Shown here: positions 42,756 through 52,735 of the stretch, one piece after another
Numbering within the stretch: position 1 is the first letter of the stretch
Layout: each line of letters starts with the position of its first letter
Assembly (NCBI RefSeq): GCF_030269125.1
Contig: NZ_BSSM01000006.1
Span: 310,001 to 374,000, forward strand
Reading direction: 5' to 3'
DNA length: 64,000 nt
Source of the DNA: Streptomyces hygroscopicus subsp. hygroscopicus
GTDB lineage: Bacteria > Actinomycetota > Actinomycetes > Streptomycetales > Streptomycetaceae
Translations under genes and position numbers: made by a program
Notes under the pieces: generated by a model
What the model was told of the DNA's origin: nothing
The model's database searches: none
What the model saw: the letters and a program-made list of their open reading frames with translations, nothing else

Positions 42756-44857
42756 CCCGCGGCGGGCAGACCGGCGAGGATCCGGTCGGGGGTGAGGGGC
42801 AGTTCGCGGCAGCGCACACCGGTGGCGTGGTGGACGGCGTTGCCGATGGCGGCGGCGGTGCCGACGATGCCGATCTCGCCGATGCCCTTGGCGCCCATGG
42901 GGTTGAGGTGGGTGTCGTCCTCCTCGATCCAGTGGGCCTCGACGGCGGGCACGTCGGCGTTCGCGGGTACGTGGTAGGAGGCGAGGTCGCACTCGGTGAA
43001 GTCGCCGAAGGCGGGGTCCAGGGTGCTGCTCTCGGTGAGGGCCATGCCCAGGCCCATGATCATGCCGCCGGTGAACTGGGACCGGGCGGTACGGGGGTTG
43101 AGGATGTGCCCGGCGGCGAAGACGCCGAGCAGCCGGCGCACCCGGGTCTCGCCGGTGACGGTGTCGACGGCGACCTCGGCGAAGTGGGCGCCGAACGCGT
43201 GCCGCGCGTAGGGGACTTCGGCATCCGCCTTCCCCGCGGTGTCGGCGTGGGCGTCGAGACCTTCGGCGGGCAACGGGCCGGTGTGTGCCGCGAGTCGCGC
43301 GGCGAGATCGGCGCAGGCGTCGTGCACGGCCCAGCCCCAGGAGGCGGTGCCGGTGGAGCCGCCGGCCAGCCAGGCCGGGGGCAGGTCGCTGTGCCCGATC
43401 TCGGTCCGCACCCGGTCCAGGGCGGTGCCGAGGGTGTCGGCGGCGATCTGGGCGAGGACGGTACGGGCCCCGGTGCCGATGTCGGTCGCGTTGATGCGCA
43501 CCGTGAAGGTGCCGTCGGGCAGGGCGCGGGCGGTGGCGGTGGCCGGGACCGCGGAGGACGGGTAGGTGGCGGCGGCGACGCCGGTGCCGAGGAGCCAGGG
43601 GCCCTCGCGGCGCGAGCGCGGGCGCGGATCACGCTCGTCCCAGCCGAACCGGCGGGCCCCTTCGCGCAGGCACTGCACCAGATGCCGGCTGCTGAACGGC
43701 TTGCCGGTGCCCGGCTCGTGCACGGGCTCGTTGCGGATGCGCAGCCGGATCGGGTCCATGCCCAGCGCCTCGGCGAGTTCGTCCACGGCGGACTCCAGGG
43801 CGTACATGCCGGGCGACTCGCCGGGGGCGCGCATCCAGGAGGGACTCGGCACGTCCAGGGCGACCACGCGGTGGACGGTGCGCAGGTTGGGCGTGGCGTA
43901 CATGACGCGGGCGGGCACCGCGGCCTGCTCCACGAACTCCTTCACGCGTGAGGTGTGGGTGGTCACCTCGTGCACGACCGCCGTCAGGCGGCCGTCGGGG
44001 GCGGCGCCGAGGCGCAGCCGGTGCAGCGTGGGGGCGCGGTGGCCGACGACGGTGGGCAGGTACCGGCGGGGGTAGGCCAGGGTGACCGGGCGGGCGGTCC
44101 GCAGGGCGGCCATCGCCGCGAGCACCAGGTCGGGGCGCGGGGTGCCCTTGGAACCGAAGCCGCCGCCGACGTGCTCGCTGACCACGGTGACGTGATCCTC
44201 GGGCAGCTCGAACATCTGGGCGAGCACGGAGCGCGCCGTCGTACCGCCCTGGCTGGAGGTGTACACCGTGAGCCGGTCGTCGTCCCAGTGGGCCGTGGTC
44301 GCGTGCGGCTCCATGGGGTGATTGTGCAGCGGCGGCACCCGGTAGGCGACGTCGACACGAGTGGGCGCGGCGGCGAACGCGCCCTCGGGGTCGCCGTGCT
44401 CGACCCGGCCGGGCAGCCCGGCGTTGGCCACGTCCGGCTCGTGGGCATCCGGGTGGTCCTCGGTCAGTTCGACGTCGTACGGCTCGCTGTCGTAGCGGAC
44501 GCGCACCAGTCGGGCGGCGGCCCGTGCGGTCTCCGGGGTCTCGGCGACGACGAGCGCGACGCACCAGCCCCGGTGCGGGACGCGGGGTTCCTGGAGCACG
44601 GCGAGGGTGGCGTCCTCGGGTTCGGCGAGCCTGGGCGCGTCGCCGGGGGTGAGCACGGCGAGGACGCCGGGCAGGGCGCGGGCGGCCGAGGTGTCCACCT
44701 CGGCGACCCGCCCGCGGGCCACGGCGGCGGGCACGGGCCAGGCATGGGCGCGGCCGGGCAGTGGGTACTCGGCGGCGTAGCGGGCGGCGCCGGTGACCTT
44801 CTGCCGCCCCTCCAGGCGCTCGGCGGGGGCGCCGAGGGCGGTGTCGGTGTGGGGCAT
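42752..44857 (-). CDS. Aldehyde/xanthine dehydrogenase molybdenum-cofactor subunit (PaoC/XdhA-like)
   Basis: Encodes 701 residues from ATG 44857. It has the molybdopterin-binding fold of the xanthine oxidase family: ERLEGRQKVTGAARYAAEYP at the N-terminus, HNHPMEPHATTAHW, SSQGGTTARSVLAQMFELPE, HVGGGFGSKGTPRPDLVLAA, RAPGESPGMYALESAVDELA, and the active-site Glu in GAKGIGEIGIVG. The 700-residue length and its separate FAD and Fe-S subunits match the bacterial PaoABC or XdhABC heterotrimer. Coupled downstream to GH65 by a GTGA overlap. Probably oxidises aldehydes using water; xanthine is less likely. Confidence 0.9.
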   Translation of the reverse strand: MPHTDTALGAPAERLEGRQKVTGAARYAAEYPLPGRAHAWPVPAAVARGRVAEVDTSAARALPGVLAVLTPGDAPRLAEPEDATLAVLQEPRVPHRGWCVALVVAETPETARAAARLVRVRYDSEPYDVELTEDHPDAHEPDVANAGLPGRVEHGDPEGAFAAAPTRVDVAYRVPPLHNHPMEPHATTAHWDDDRLTVYTSSQGGTTARSVLAQMFELPEDHVTVVSEHVGGGFGSKGTPRPDLVLAAMAALRTARPVTLAYPRRYLPTVVGHRAPTLHRLRLGAAPDGRLTAVVHEVTTHTSRVKEFVEQAAVPARVMYATPNLRTVHRVVALDVPSPSWMRAPGESPGMYALESAVDELAEALGMDPIRLRIRNEPVHEPGTGKPFSSRHLVQCLREGARRFGWDERDPRPRSRREGPWLLGTGVAAATYPSSAVPATATARALPDGTFTVRINATDIGTGARTVLAQIAADTLGTALDRVRTEIGHSDLPPAWLAGGSTGTASWGWAVHDACADLAARLAAHTGPLPAEGLDAHADTAGKADAEVPYARHAFGAHFAEVAVDTVTGETRVRRLLGVFAAGHILNPRTARSQFTGGMIMGLGMALTESSTLDPAFGDFTECDLASYHVPANADVPAVEAHWIEEDDTHLNPMGAKGIGEIGIVGTAAAIGNAVHHATGVRCRELPLTPDRILAGLPAAG

Positions 44858-44910
44858 GGGTCCTCCTGTGTCACCGGGTGGGGTGCGCGGCCGGGCCGCG
44901 GACACGCGGG

Positions 44911-45902
<992 letters not shown>

Positions 45903-45906
<4 letters not shown>

Positions 45907-46442
45907 CGGATCACGTCCTCCACCGCCTCGACGATGCCCGGGTAGGCGCCGCAGCGGCACAGGTTGCCGCTCATGCGCTCGCGGATCTCGGGCCGGTCCA
46001 GCGGGACGGGGCGACCGGAGGGGGCCGCGGGGTCCGTGACGTGGGAGGGGTGCCCGGCGGCGGCCTCGGCGAGCATACCGACGGCGGAGCAGAGCTGGCC
46101 CGGGGTGCAGTAGCCGCACTGGAAGGCGTCGCGGTCGAGGAAGGCCCGCTGGAGCGGGTGCGGTTCCTCGCCGTCGCCGCCCAGGCCCTCCACGGTGGTG
46201 ACCTCGGCGCCGTCCAGGGTCACCGCCAGCAGCAGACAGCTGTTGAGCCGGCGCCCGCCGACCAGCACGGTGCAGGCCCCGCACTGGCCGTGGTCGCACC
46301 CCTTCTTGGCGCCGGTGAGCCCGAGGTCCTCACGGAGCAGGTCCAGGAGGACGCGGCGGTGGTCGACGTACAGGGTGTGCGGCTTGCCGTTCACCCTCAG
46401 GGTGATCTCCGATCCCGGGGCGGGCGCGTTCTCACTGGTCAT
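45903..46442 (-). CDS. Aldehyde oxidase [2Fe-2S] subunit (PaoA-like)
   Basis: Encodes 179 residues from ATG 46442. N-terminal plant-type [2Fe-2S] domain with GCDHGQCGACTVLV and a later Cys (LNSC), then a helical domain with the second cluster: QCGYCTPGQLCSAVGML and GNLCRCGAYPGIVEAV. It transfers electrons from the molybdenum centre to the FAD subunit. First gene of the four-gene minus-strand operon (Fe-S, FAD, Mo, GH65), every junction but one being a 4-base overlap. No Tat signal peptide is visible, in contrast to periplasmic E. coli PaoA, so the complex is probably cytoplasmic. No XdhC/PaoD-type chaperone is adjacent. Confidence 0.92.
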
Positions 46443-46590
46443 GTCAGGGGTGCCTTCCGGACGGACCGTGTGCCGTGCGCTCCGCGTATCCAGGTTGGCG
46501 AGGCTCACACGCGCTCCGTGTACGGGGGCGGAGGGAGAACCGGTGGCTCAGGTCCCGCCGGGCCGGTCTCCCTGGCGGCCGCCCCTCGGG

Positions 46591-47038
46591 CGCCTCGCGT
46601 CCGGCGGCTCACGTCCGGTGGCTCCCGCGCGGTGGCTTATGCCCGGCGGCTCACGTCCGACGGCTCGTGCGCGGTGGTCACGTCCGGTGGCTCACGCCCG
46701 GCGGCTCACGTCCGCTGGCCCGAGCGCGGTAGCTCACGTCCGGCGGCTCACGCCCGACGGCTCGTGCGCGGTGGCTCACATCCGGCCCCTCCCGCCCGAC
46801 GGCTCACGTCCGCTGGCCGTGCGCGATGGCTCACGTCCGGCGCCTCCCGCCCGGCGGCTCACGTCCGCTGGCCCGTGCGCGGTAGCTCACGTCCGGCGGC
46901 TCACGCCCGACGGCTCGTGCGCGGTGGTCACGTCCGGTAACTTGCGCCCGACGGCTCACGTCCGCTGGCCCGAGCGCGATGGCTCACGTCCGGTAGCTCG
47001 CGCCCGGCGCCTCGTGCGCGGTGGCTCGTGCGCGGGCG
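46591..47038. repeat. Degenerate tandem repeat built on GGCTCACGTCCGG
   Basis: About 450 bases consist almost entirely of variants of (g/c)GGCTCACGTCCG, GGCTCACGCCCG and GGCTCGTGCGCGGT. Longer units recur: CGGCTCACGTCCGCTGGC starts at 46702, 46800, 46855 and 46952 (spacings 98, 55, 97). Translated frames give monotonous SRPAAHVRRL-type text and no start or ribosome site, so I treat it as non-coding. It shares the GGCTCAC core with the perfect heptamer array 300 bases downstream. Confidence 0.85.
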
Positions 47039-47343
47039 GCGCGCTCGCCGGCGGCCCGCTGCCCCGGCCGCGGGCCCGGCCGCCTCGCGTGATGCGCCCA
47101 TCGGGCCGGGCCGTCGTACTGCCGTCGGTCCGGCGGCCCAGGACGGTGCGCGACCGAGCGAGGCCGACGCGTGCCGCGAGCACACGCCGCGCATTCCGCC
47201 GACGAGGGCGGCCGGCTGCCGCCCGCTTCCGGTGGGGGGGGCGGGGAGGCGGCGGAGGGCGGAGAGGGCGGCGGAGGTGGTACGGCAGGCCGCCGGACAT
47301 GAACCTCGGCGGCGCCCGGGGACCGGCCTGTCCGCCGGTCCCC

Positions 47344-47413
47344 GGTTCACGGCTCACGGCTCACGGCTCACGGCTCACGGCTCACGGCTCACGGCTCACG
47401 GCTCACGGCTCAC
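47344..47413. repeat. Perfect heptamer array (GGCTCAC)n
   Basis: Nine exact head-to-tail copies of GGCTCAC run from 47351 to 47413, preceded by one variant GGTTCAC (47344-47350) and followed by a partial GGC. It lies between the aldehyde-oxidase operon start and the 3' end of the ABC exporter gene. Seven is not a multiple of three, so copy-number change would shift any reading frame. No coding frame is supported. The remaining sequence of this 1.1-kb gap (47039-47343, 47414-47531) shows no gene. Confidence 0.95.
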
Positions 47414-47531
47414 GGCGGAGGCCCACCCCTCCCCCGGCCGCTCCAACCGCGTTTCCCGTACCGGAATCCGCCTCCAACCATCCCCCGCCCCGGCCCCGCC
47501 GGGGCCGCGGTGAACCCCGTCCCCTGGCCCC

Positions 47532-49424
47532 TCAGACCGCCCCCACCGCCGCGCCTTCCCCGTCCCGCTGCGCGAACTGCGTCCGGTACAGCTCGGCGTA
47601 CCGCCCGCCCGCCGCCAGCAACTCCTCGTGCGTGCCCCGCTCCGCGATCCGGCCGGACTCGATCACGAGGATCTGGTCGGCGGCGCGGACGGTCGACAGG
47701 CGGTGGGCGATCACCACGGCGGTGCGTCCCTCCAACGCCTCGGTGAGGGCCTCCTGGACGGCCGCCTCGGAGGTGTTGTCCAGGTGAGCGGTGGCCTCGT
47801 CGAGGATGACGACACGCTGGCGGGCCAGCAGCAGCCGGGCGATGGTCATCCGCTGGCGCTCGCCGCCGGACAGCCGGTAGCCGCGCTCGCCGACGACCGT
47901 GTCGAGGCCGTCCGGCAGGGACCGTACGACCTCGGCGAGGCGGGCGCGGCCGAGGGCGTCCCACAGCTCCTCGTCCCCGGCCTCCGGGCGGGCCAGCAGC
48001 AGGTTGGCGCGGACGGTGTCGTGGAAGAGGTGACCGTCCTGGGTGACCATGCCGAGGGTGGCCCGCAGCGAGGCCGCCGTCACGTCGCGGACGTCCACCC
48101 CGCCGACCCGGACGGCGCCCGCGTCGACGTCGTACAGGCGCGGCAGCAACTGGGCGATGGTCGACTTCCCGGCGCCGGAGGAGCCGACCAGGGCGATGGT
48201 CTGGCCGGGTTCGGCGCGGAAGGAGACGCCGTGCAGGACCTCGGTGCCGCCACGGGTGTCGAGGGCGGCGACCTCTTCGAGGGAGGCGAGGGAGACCTGG
48301 TCGGCGGCCGGGTAGGAGAAGTGGACGTCGTCGAACTCGACGGCCACCGGGCCCCGCGGGATCTCGGCCGCGTCCTCCTTCTCCGCGATCAGCGGCTTCA
48401 GGTCGAGCACCTCGAAGACCCGCTCGAAGCTGACGAGCGCGCTCATCACCTCCACCCGCGCCCCGGCCAGCGCGGTGAGCGGGGCGTAGAGCCGGGTCAG
48501 CAGCAGGGCCAGCGAGACGACCGCGCCGGGCTGCAGGGTGCCGTGGAGCGCGAACCAGCCGCCGAGGCCGTAGACGAGTGCCAGCGCGAGGGCGGAGACC
48601 AGTGTGAGGGAGGTGATGAACACCGACTGCGCGGTGGCGGTGCGCACCCCGATGTCCCGGACCCGGGCGGCGCGCACGGCGAACTCCGCCGACTCCTCCT
48701 CGGGACGGCCGAACAGCTTGACCAGGGTGGCGCCGGGCGCCGAGAACCGCTCGGTCATCCGGGTGCCCATGGCCGCGTTCAGCGCCGCCGCCTCCCGCTG
48801 CATCCGGGCCATCCTGCTGCCCATCCGGCGCGCGGGCAGCACGAAGACGGGCAGCAGTACCAGCGCGAGCAGGGTGATCTGCCAGGACAGGGTGAGCATC
48901 ACGGCGAGCGTGAGCAGCAGGGTGACCAGGTTGGTCACCACGCCGGACAGGGTGTTGGCGAAGGCCCGCTGGGCGCCGATCACGTCGTTGTTGAGCCGGC
49001 TGACCAGCGCTCCCGTGCGCGTGCGGGTGAAGAAGGCGACGGGCATGCGCTGGACGTGGTCGAACACGGCCGTTCTGAGGTCGAGGATGAGTCCCTCGCC
49101 GAGCGTCGAGGACAGCCGCCGGCCGAGGATGCCGAGCCCGGCCTCGGCGAGGGCGACCAGGGCGATCAGCAGGGACAGGCGGACCACGGTGCCGGAGTCG
49201 TGCCCCGACACGATGGCGTCGACGACCCGCCCGGCGAGGACCGGGGTCGCCACGGCGAGCAGCGCGGTCACCACCCCGAGCAGGACGAAGCGGACGATGC
49301 CCGCGCGGTGCGGGCGGGCGAAGGCGGCGATGCGGCGCAGCGTGGCGCGGGCGAGGGGACGGCGGTCGGCCTGCGCGTTCATCACGCTGTGCAGCTGCGT
49401 CCATGCGGTGGTCTCCATGCTCAT
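47532..49424 (-). CDS. ABC exporter, fused permease-ATPase, SoxR-controlled
   Basis: Encodes 630 residues from ATG 49424 (MSMETTAW); ATG 49418 is the alternative. N-terminal transmembrane domain of six helices (about 45-330), then an ATPase: Walker A VGSSGAGKST, Q-loop VTQDGH, signature LSGGERQRM, Walker B VVILDEATAHLD, His in VIAHRLSTVRA. It is a half-size type I exporter forming a dimer. A near-perfect SoxR box sits in its promoter, and the predicted transcription start coincides with ATG 49424, implying a leaderless mRNA. It is probably the equivalent of the SoxR-regulated S. coelicolor exporter SCO7008 (from memory), which would expel redox-active compounds. Confidence 0.9.
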   Translation of the reverse strand: MSMETTAWTQLHSVMNAQADRRPLARATLRRIAAFARPHRAGIVRFVLLGVVTALLAVATPVLAGRVVDAIVSGHDSGTVVRLSLLIALVALAEAGLGILGRRLSSTLGEGLILDLRTAVFDHVQRMPVAFFTRTRTGALVSRLNNDVIGAQRAFANTLSGVVTNLVTLLLTLAVMLTLSWQITLLALVLLPVFVLPARRMGSRMARMQREAAALNAAMGTRMTERFSAPGATLVKLFGRPEEESAEFAVRAARVRDIGVRTATAQSVFITSLTLVSALALALVYGLGGWFALHGTLQPGAVVSLALLLTRLYAPLTALAGARVEVMSALVSFERVFEVLDLKPLIAEKEDAAEIPRGPVAVEFDDVHFSYPAADQVSLASLEEVAALDTRGGTEVLHGVSFRAEPGQTIALVGSSGAGKSTIAQLLPRLYDVDAGAVRVGGVDVRDVTAASLRATLGMVTQDGHLFHDTVRANLLLARPEAGDEELWDALGRARLAEVVRSLPDGLDTVVGERGYRLSGGERQRMTIARLLLARQRVVILDEATAHLDNTSEAAVQEALTEALEGRTAVVIAHRLSTVRAADQILVIESGRIAERGTHEELLAAGGRYAELYRTQFAQRDGEGAAVGAV

Positions 49425-49430
49425 GAAGAG

Positions 49431-49461
49431 AACGTAGAACCTCAAGCTTCGTTGAGGTCAA
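49431..49461 (-). promoter_or_regulatory. SoxR-type promoter of the ABC exporter
   Basis: On the minus strand: -35 TTGACC (49461-49456), 19-bp spacer, -10 TACGTT (49436-49431). The spacer region carries CCTCAACGAAGCTTGAGG (49457-49440), which matches the E. coli SoxR site CCTCAAGTTAACTTGAGG in 14 of 18 positions including both 6-bp arms. A 19-bp spacer is the hallmark of MerR-family-activated promoters. Predicted +1 is about 49424. Confidence 0.85.
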
Positions 49462-49519
49462 TGTCCGAGGCATTTCACCCGCTCCGGCGTCCCGGAACCA
49501 GGGCGTCCCGACGAACCCG

Positions 49520-50584
49520 GTGACCCCCATGACCCCGATGACCACTCCCCGTAAGCCCCCGTCCGGCGCGACGCCACCCGCCGTTGGGACGGCGCCGAGA
49601 CGCTCTGCGGATGTGACCGCCGTCCCCACTCCCCCGCTCCCCCGGGCACGACTCCCCCGTCGCGTGCCCGTCCGCCAGGCGCTGTGCCTGCTGCCGCTGC
49701 TGCTGTTCGGCGTGGCCGCCGTGCGCAACCGCTCGCTGCTCGCCGAGGGCTTCGGCCAGCTGCGCACCGCCTCCTGGCCCTGGCTGCTCGCGGCGGCCGG
49801 GGCCACCTGTCTGACCTGGGTGGCGGCGGCCGTCACCCGGCAGGGCGCGGTGATCCAGCCGCTGCCCAAGGCGCGGCTGCTGGCGACCCAGTTCGCGGCC
49901 GCGTCGGCCAACCATCTGCTGCCCACCGGGCTCGGCGCGGGCGCGGTGAACCTGCGGTTCATGACCGTGTGCGGGGTGCCGCTGGCCCGCTCCTCGGCCG
50001 CGCTCGCGCTGTACCTGCTCGCGGAGAGCGCGGGCCGCCTCGGTCTGCTGGCCGGCCTGCTGCTCGCCTTCCCGGACGCGCTGCGGCTCGGTCCGCTGCT
50101 GCCGGACGGTTCGGCGGTGCCGCTGCTGGGCGCGGCCGGGCTGCTGGTGGCGGTGGCGGGTGCCGGGGCGCTGGTACGACCGCTGCGCACCCGTGTCTCC
50201 GCGTTCGTCCGGGAGGCCCTGGGCGAGGCACGGTCGGTGCACACCCGGCCGGTGCGCGCCCTGGCCCTGTGGGGCGGTTCGCTGGCCTTTCCCGCGCTCC
50301 AGGCGGCGGGGCTCGCCGCGGTCGGCCGGGCGCTACGACTGCCGGTGCCGCCCGCCCATATGGCGCTCGCCTATCTCGCGGCGACGGTCGCGGTGGCCCT
50401 GGTGCCCACCCCGGGCGGGCTCGGTTCGGTCGAGGCGGCGCTGATCGTGGCCCTGGTCGCGGTGGGCGGCCCGGCGGCGCCGGCCACGGCGGTGGTGCTG
50501 GCCTACCGGATCATCACCGTCTGGGCTCCGCTGCTGCCGGGAGCGTTGACCCTGGGGGCGCTGGTGCGGCTGAAGGTCATCTGA
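49520..50584 (+). CDS. YbhN/AglD-like integral membrane protein (LPG synthase TM-domain family)
   Basis: Encodes up to 354 residues; GTG 49520 and the ATGs at 49529 and 49538 are all possible starts, since the first 45 residues are Pro/Thr-rich and unconserved. About eight transmembrane helices follow, with the family marks LLATQFAAASANHLLPTGLGAGAVNLRFM and a C-terminal VALVPTPGGLGSVEAALI, the latter being the signature of the lysylphosphatidylglycerol synthetase TM region/UPF0104 family. No soluble synthase domain is attached. The role is probably lipid or polyprenol-linked transport, or flipping in the membrane. It is divergent from the SoxR-controlled exporter. Confidence 0.85.
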   Translation: MTPMTPMTTPRKPPSGATPPAVGTAPRRSADVTAVPTPPLPRARLPRRVPVRQALCLLPLLLFGVAAVRNRSLLAEGFGQLRTASWPWLLAAAGATCLTWVAAAVTRQGAVIQPLPKARLLATQFAAASANHLLPTGLGAGAVNLRFMTVCGVPLARSSAALALYLLAESAGRLGLLAGLLLAFPDALRLGPLLPDGSAVPLLGAAGLLVAVAGAGALVRPLRTRVSAFVREALGEARSVHTRPVRALALWGGSLAFPALQAAGLAAVGRALRLPVPPAHMALAYLAATVAVALVPTPGGLGSVEAALIVALVAVGGPAAPATAVVLAYRIITVWAPLLPGALTLGALVRLKVI

Positions 50585-50627
50585 GGCAGAGTGGCCCTCC
50601 CAGCCGCCTGGAGAGGGAGAGCCCGTC

Positions 50628-51386
50628 GTGCCGGTCCGTGTGGAGCGCGAGGAGTACGTCACCACCGTCGTCCTGTCCCGGCCCGAGGCCCGCAACGCCG
50701 TGGACGGCCCGACGGCCGCGGAACTCGCCGCGGCCTTCCGGGAGTTCGAGGCGGACGAGAACGCCCGGGTGGCGGTGCTGTGGGGCGAGGGCGGCACGTT
50801 CTGCGCGGGGGCCGACCTGAAGGCGATCGGCACCGAGCGGGGCAACCGGGTGGCCGAGGAGGGTGACGGGCCGATGGGCCCGACCCGGCTGCGGCTGTCC
50901 AAGCCGGTGATCGCCGCCGTCGCCGGCCACGCGGTGGCGGGCGGACTGGAACTGGCCCTCTGGTGCGATCTGCGGGTGGCGGAGGAGGACGCGGTGTTCG
51001 GCGTGTTCTGCCGCCGCTGGGGAGTGCCGCTGATCGACGGCGGGACCGTACGGCTGCCCCGGCTGATCGGCACGAGCCGGGCCATGGACCTGATCCTCAC
51101 CGGCCGTCCCGTTCCGGCGCAGGAGGCGTACGCGATGGGGCTCGCCAACCGCGTGGTGCCGGCCGGCTCCGCCCGCACCGAGGCGGAGGCACTGGCCGCC
51201 GCGATCGCCCGCTTCCCGCAGGCGTGCCTGCGCAGCGACCGCGCCTCGGTGCTCGACCAGGAGGGGCTGGCCGAGGCGGCCGCGATGCGCGGTGAACTCC
51301 ACCACGGGATGGGCGTGCTGGCCGAGAGCGCGGAGGGCGCCGCCCGCTTCTCCTCGGGCGCGGGGCGGCACGGCTCGTTCCGTTGA
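50628..51386 (+). CDS. Crotonase / enoyl-CoA hydratase family protein
   Basis: Encodes 252 residues from GTG 50628 with GGAGAGGGAGAG upstream. Crotonase fold: VVLSRPEARNAVDGPTAAEL, the oxyanion hole segment GGTFCAGADLKAIG, KPVIAAVAGHAVAGGLELAL with the second oxyanion Gly-Gly, and RRWGVPLIDGGTVRLPRLIG. The Glu pair of true enoyl-CoA hydratases is only partly kept (GLELALWCD has one Glu; the second position reads GVPLIDGG), so a hydratase reaction is likely but not certain. It begins 44 bases after the membrane-protein gene on the same strand and may share its transcript. Confidence 0.85.
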   Translation: MPVRVEREEYVTTVVLSRPEARNAVDGPTAAELAAAFREFEADENARVAVLWGEGGTFCAGADLKAIGTERGNRVAEEGDGPMGPTRLRLSKPVIAAVAGHAVAGGLELALWCDLRVAEEDAVFGVFCRRWGVPLIDGGTVRLPRLIGTSRAMDLILTGRPVPAQEAYAMGLANRVVPAGSARTEAEALAAAIARFPQACLRSDRASVLDQEGLAEAAAMRGELHHGMGVLAESAEGAARFSSGAGRHGSFR

Positions 51387-51416
51387 GCAGGGCGTGCACG
51401 GGTACGCCCGTCAGGG

Positions 51417-52688
51417 TCACTCCTCGGAAAGTCCGGCATAGGCGCGCAGCGCGTCGCGTGGAGTGGGCAGGCCCCAGGAGCGGACGATGCCCCAGAGGTT
51501 GGCCCACTGCCAGGTGGCCTTGTCGAGTTCGGCGAGGACCCGGACCAGGCGGCGCTGGGGCTCGGCCAGTTCCGTGAAGGCGCCGGGGCCGTCGGGCCCC
51601 GGCTCGCCGAAGGCCAGCCGCAGCGCGGCCGTGGCCAGGGGGAAGCTCTCCGGGCCGCTGGTGGCGGCGAGCCCGCCGGTCACCGCGTCCAGGGCCTCGG
51701 CGGGGAACCGGCCGGCGAGCAGGGTGAGGGAGGCGGCGGAGTATCCGCGCAGGTCGCCCTCGTGGAACACCACCCGGGGCGTGTCGGACCCCGGCTCCTC
51801 GGCCACGGCCACCAGTTCGGACAGCACCTCGGCACTCACCGCCGCCTCGACGCCCCTCCCGCCGAGACGGGCCAGCGCGGTGGCCGCCGCCCATCGCACC
51901 ACCGGCTCTCCGGCGGTGAGGAACTCCCGTATTCTGGCGGCGAGTTCAGCGCCCGGTTCGCCATCACCCAGCAGTCCGACGGCCACCAGCAGGGTGGCCA
52001 GGACCACGGGCTCGCGCTCCTCGTCCAGCAGCGGCACCAGGTGCGGCAGGCTCTCCCCGGCCGCCTCCGGGAACCACGCCAGCAGGTACGCCACGCCCGC
52101 CCGGACCGCCGCCTCGCGGTCGCCCGACAGCGGCAGCAGCGCGGGCAGTGCGCCGCGCACCGCGTCGTAGGCGCCCAGTTCCGCGGCCATGGCCTCCAGC
52201 TGGCGGTCGTGGTCGTACAGGTCGCGGCGCATCGCCCGCAGCCGCCGGTCCTTCTCGTCGGTCGCCGCCTCCACCCAGGCGTCGTACTCGGCGCGTATCG
52301 CCTCGGGGTCCTGCGCGCGGACCTTCTCGACGTCGGCTCGCCAGTCGGCCACCGCGACGCCGCCGGGCAGATGGGCCTCGTCGTAGCCGATGGCGAGAGC
52401 GGCCAGCAGCTCCAGGTGCTCGGCCCGGCCGGGCAGCGCGGGATCCGCCGCCATGCGCGCCAGGAACGGCACCACGGCGGCCGTGGCCGGGTACCGGCTG
52501 CCCTGGTGGAAGATGTTGCCGTACAGCGCGTCCAGGGCCGCCGCCCGCTCCTCCGGGTCCCCGGAACACCGGGCCAGCAGCAGGCCGGGCACGTCTTCGG
52601 CGGGGCCGTAGGCATGCGTCAGCGCGGACCAGTCGACGGCGTCGAGGCCGGACAGCGCGAGGGGCACCGAAGTGTTGATCTCAGTCAC
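51417..52688 (-). CDS. HEAT-repeat protein
   Basis: Encodes 423 residues; GTG 52688 was chosen because the open frame upstream belongs to a decayed kinase gene. The protein is almost wholly helical with repeated paired helices: AALDALYGNIFHQGSRYPATAAVVPFLARMAAD, RAGVAYLLAWFPEAAGESLPHLVPLL, VVRWAAATALARLGG. The opening (PLALSGLDAVDWSALTHAYGPAEDVPGLL) is typical of a Streptomyces HEAT-repeat family of unknown role. No membrane or catalytic features. Probably a cytosolic protein-protein interaction scaffold. It is convergent with the crotonase gene and ends 30 bases from it. Confidence 0.85.
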   Translation of the reverse strand: MTEINTSVPLALSGLDAVDWSALTHAYGPAEDVPGLLLARCSGDPEERAAALDALYGNIFHQGSRYPATAAVVPFLARMAADPALPGRAEHLELLAALAIGYDEAHLPGGVAVADWRADVEKVRAQDPEAIRAEYDAWVEAATDEKDRRLRAMRRDLYDHDRQLEAMAAELGAYDAVRGALPALLPLSGDREAAVRAGVAYLLAWFPEAAGESLPHLVPLLDEEREPVVLATLLVAVGLLGDGEPGAELAARIREFLTAGEPVVRWAAATALARLGGRGVEAAVSAEVLSELVAVAEEPGSDTPRVVFHEGDLRGYSAASLTLLAGRFPAEALDAVTGGLAATSGPESFPLATAALRLAFGEPGPDGPGAFTELAEPQRRLVRVLAELDKATWQWANLWGIVRSWGLPTPRDALRAYAGLSEE

Positions 52689-52735
52689 ATCGGAACTGTC
52701 GCACACGGCACTGACAACGCCCGGCTCGGCCGGGA

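Noticed and set aside
46591..47413. Possible CRISPR array
   Set aside because: The repeats are contiguous or degenerate with no uniform spacers of 30-40 bases, and no cas genes are present.
46195..47787. Open frame spelling repetitive SRPAAHVRR-type peptides through the repeat block
   Set aside because: It has no start signal, it overlaps the Fe-S subunit and the ABC gene, and its pattern follows from the DNA repeat itself.
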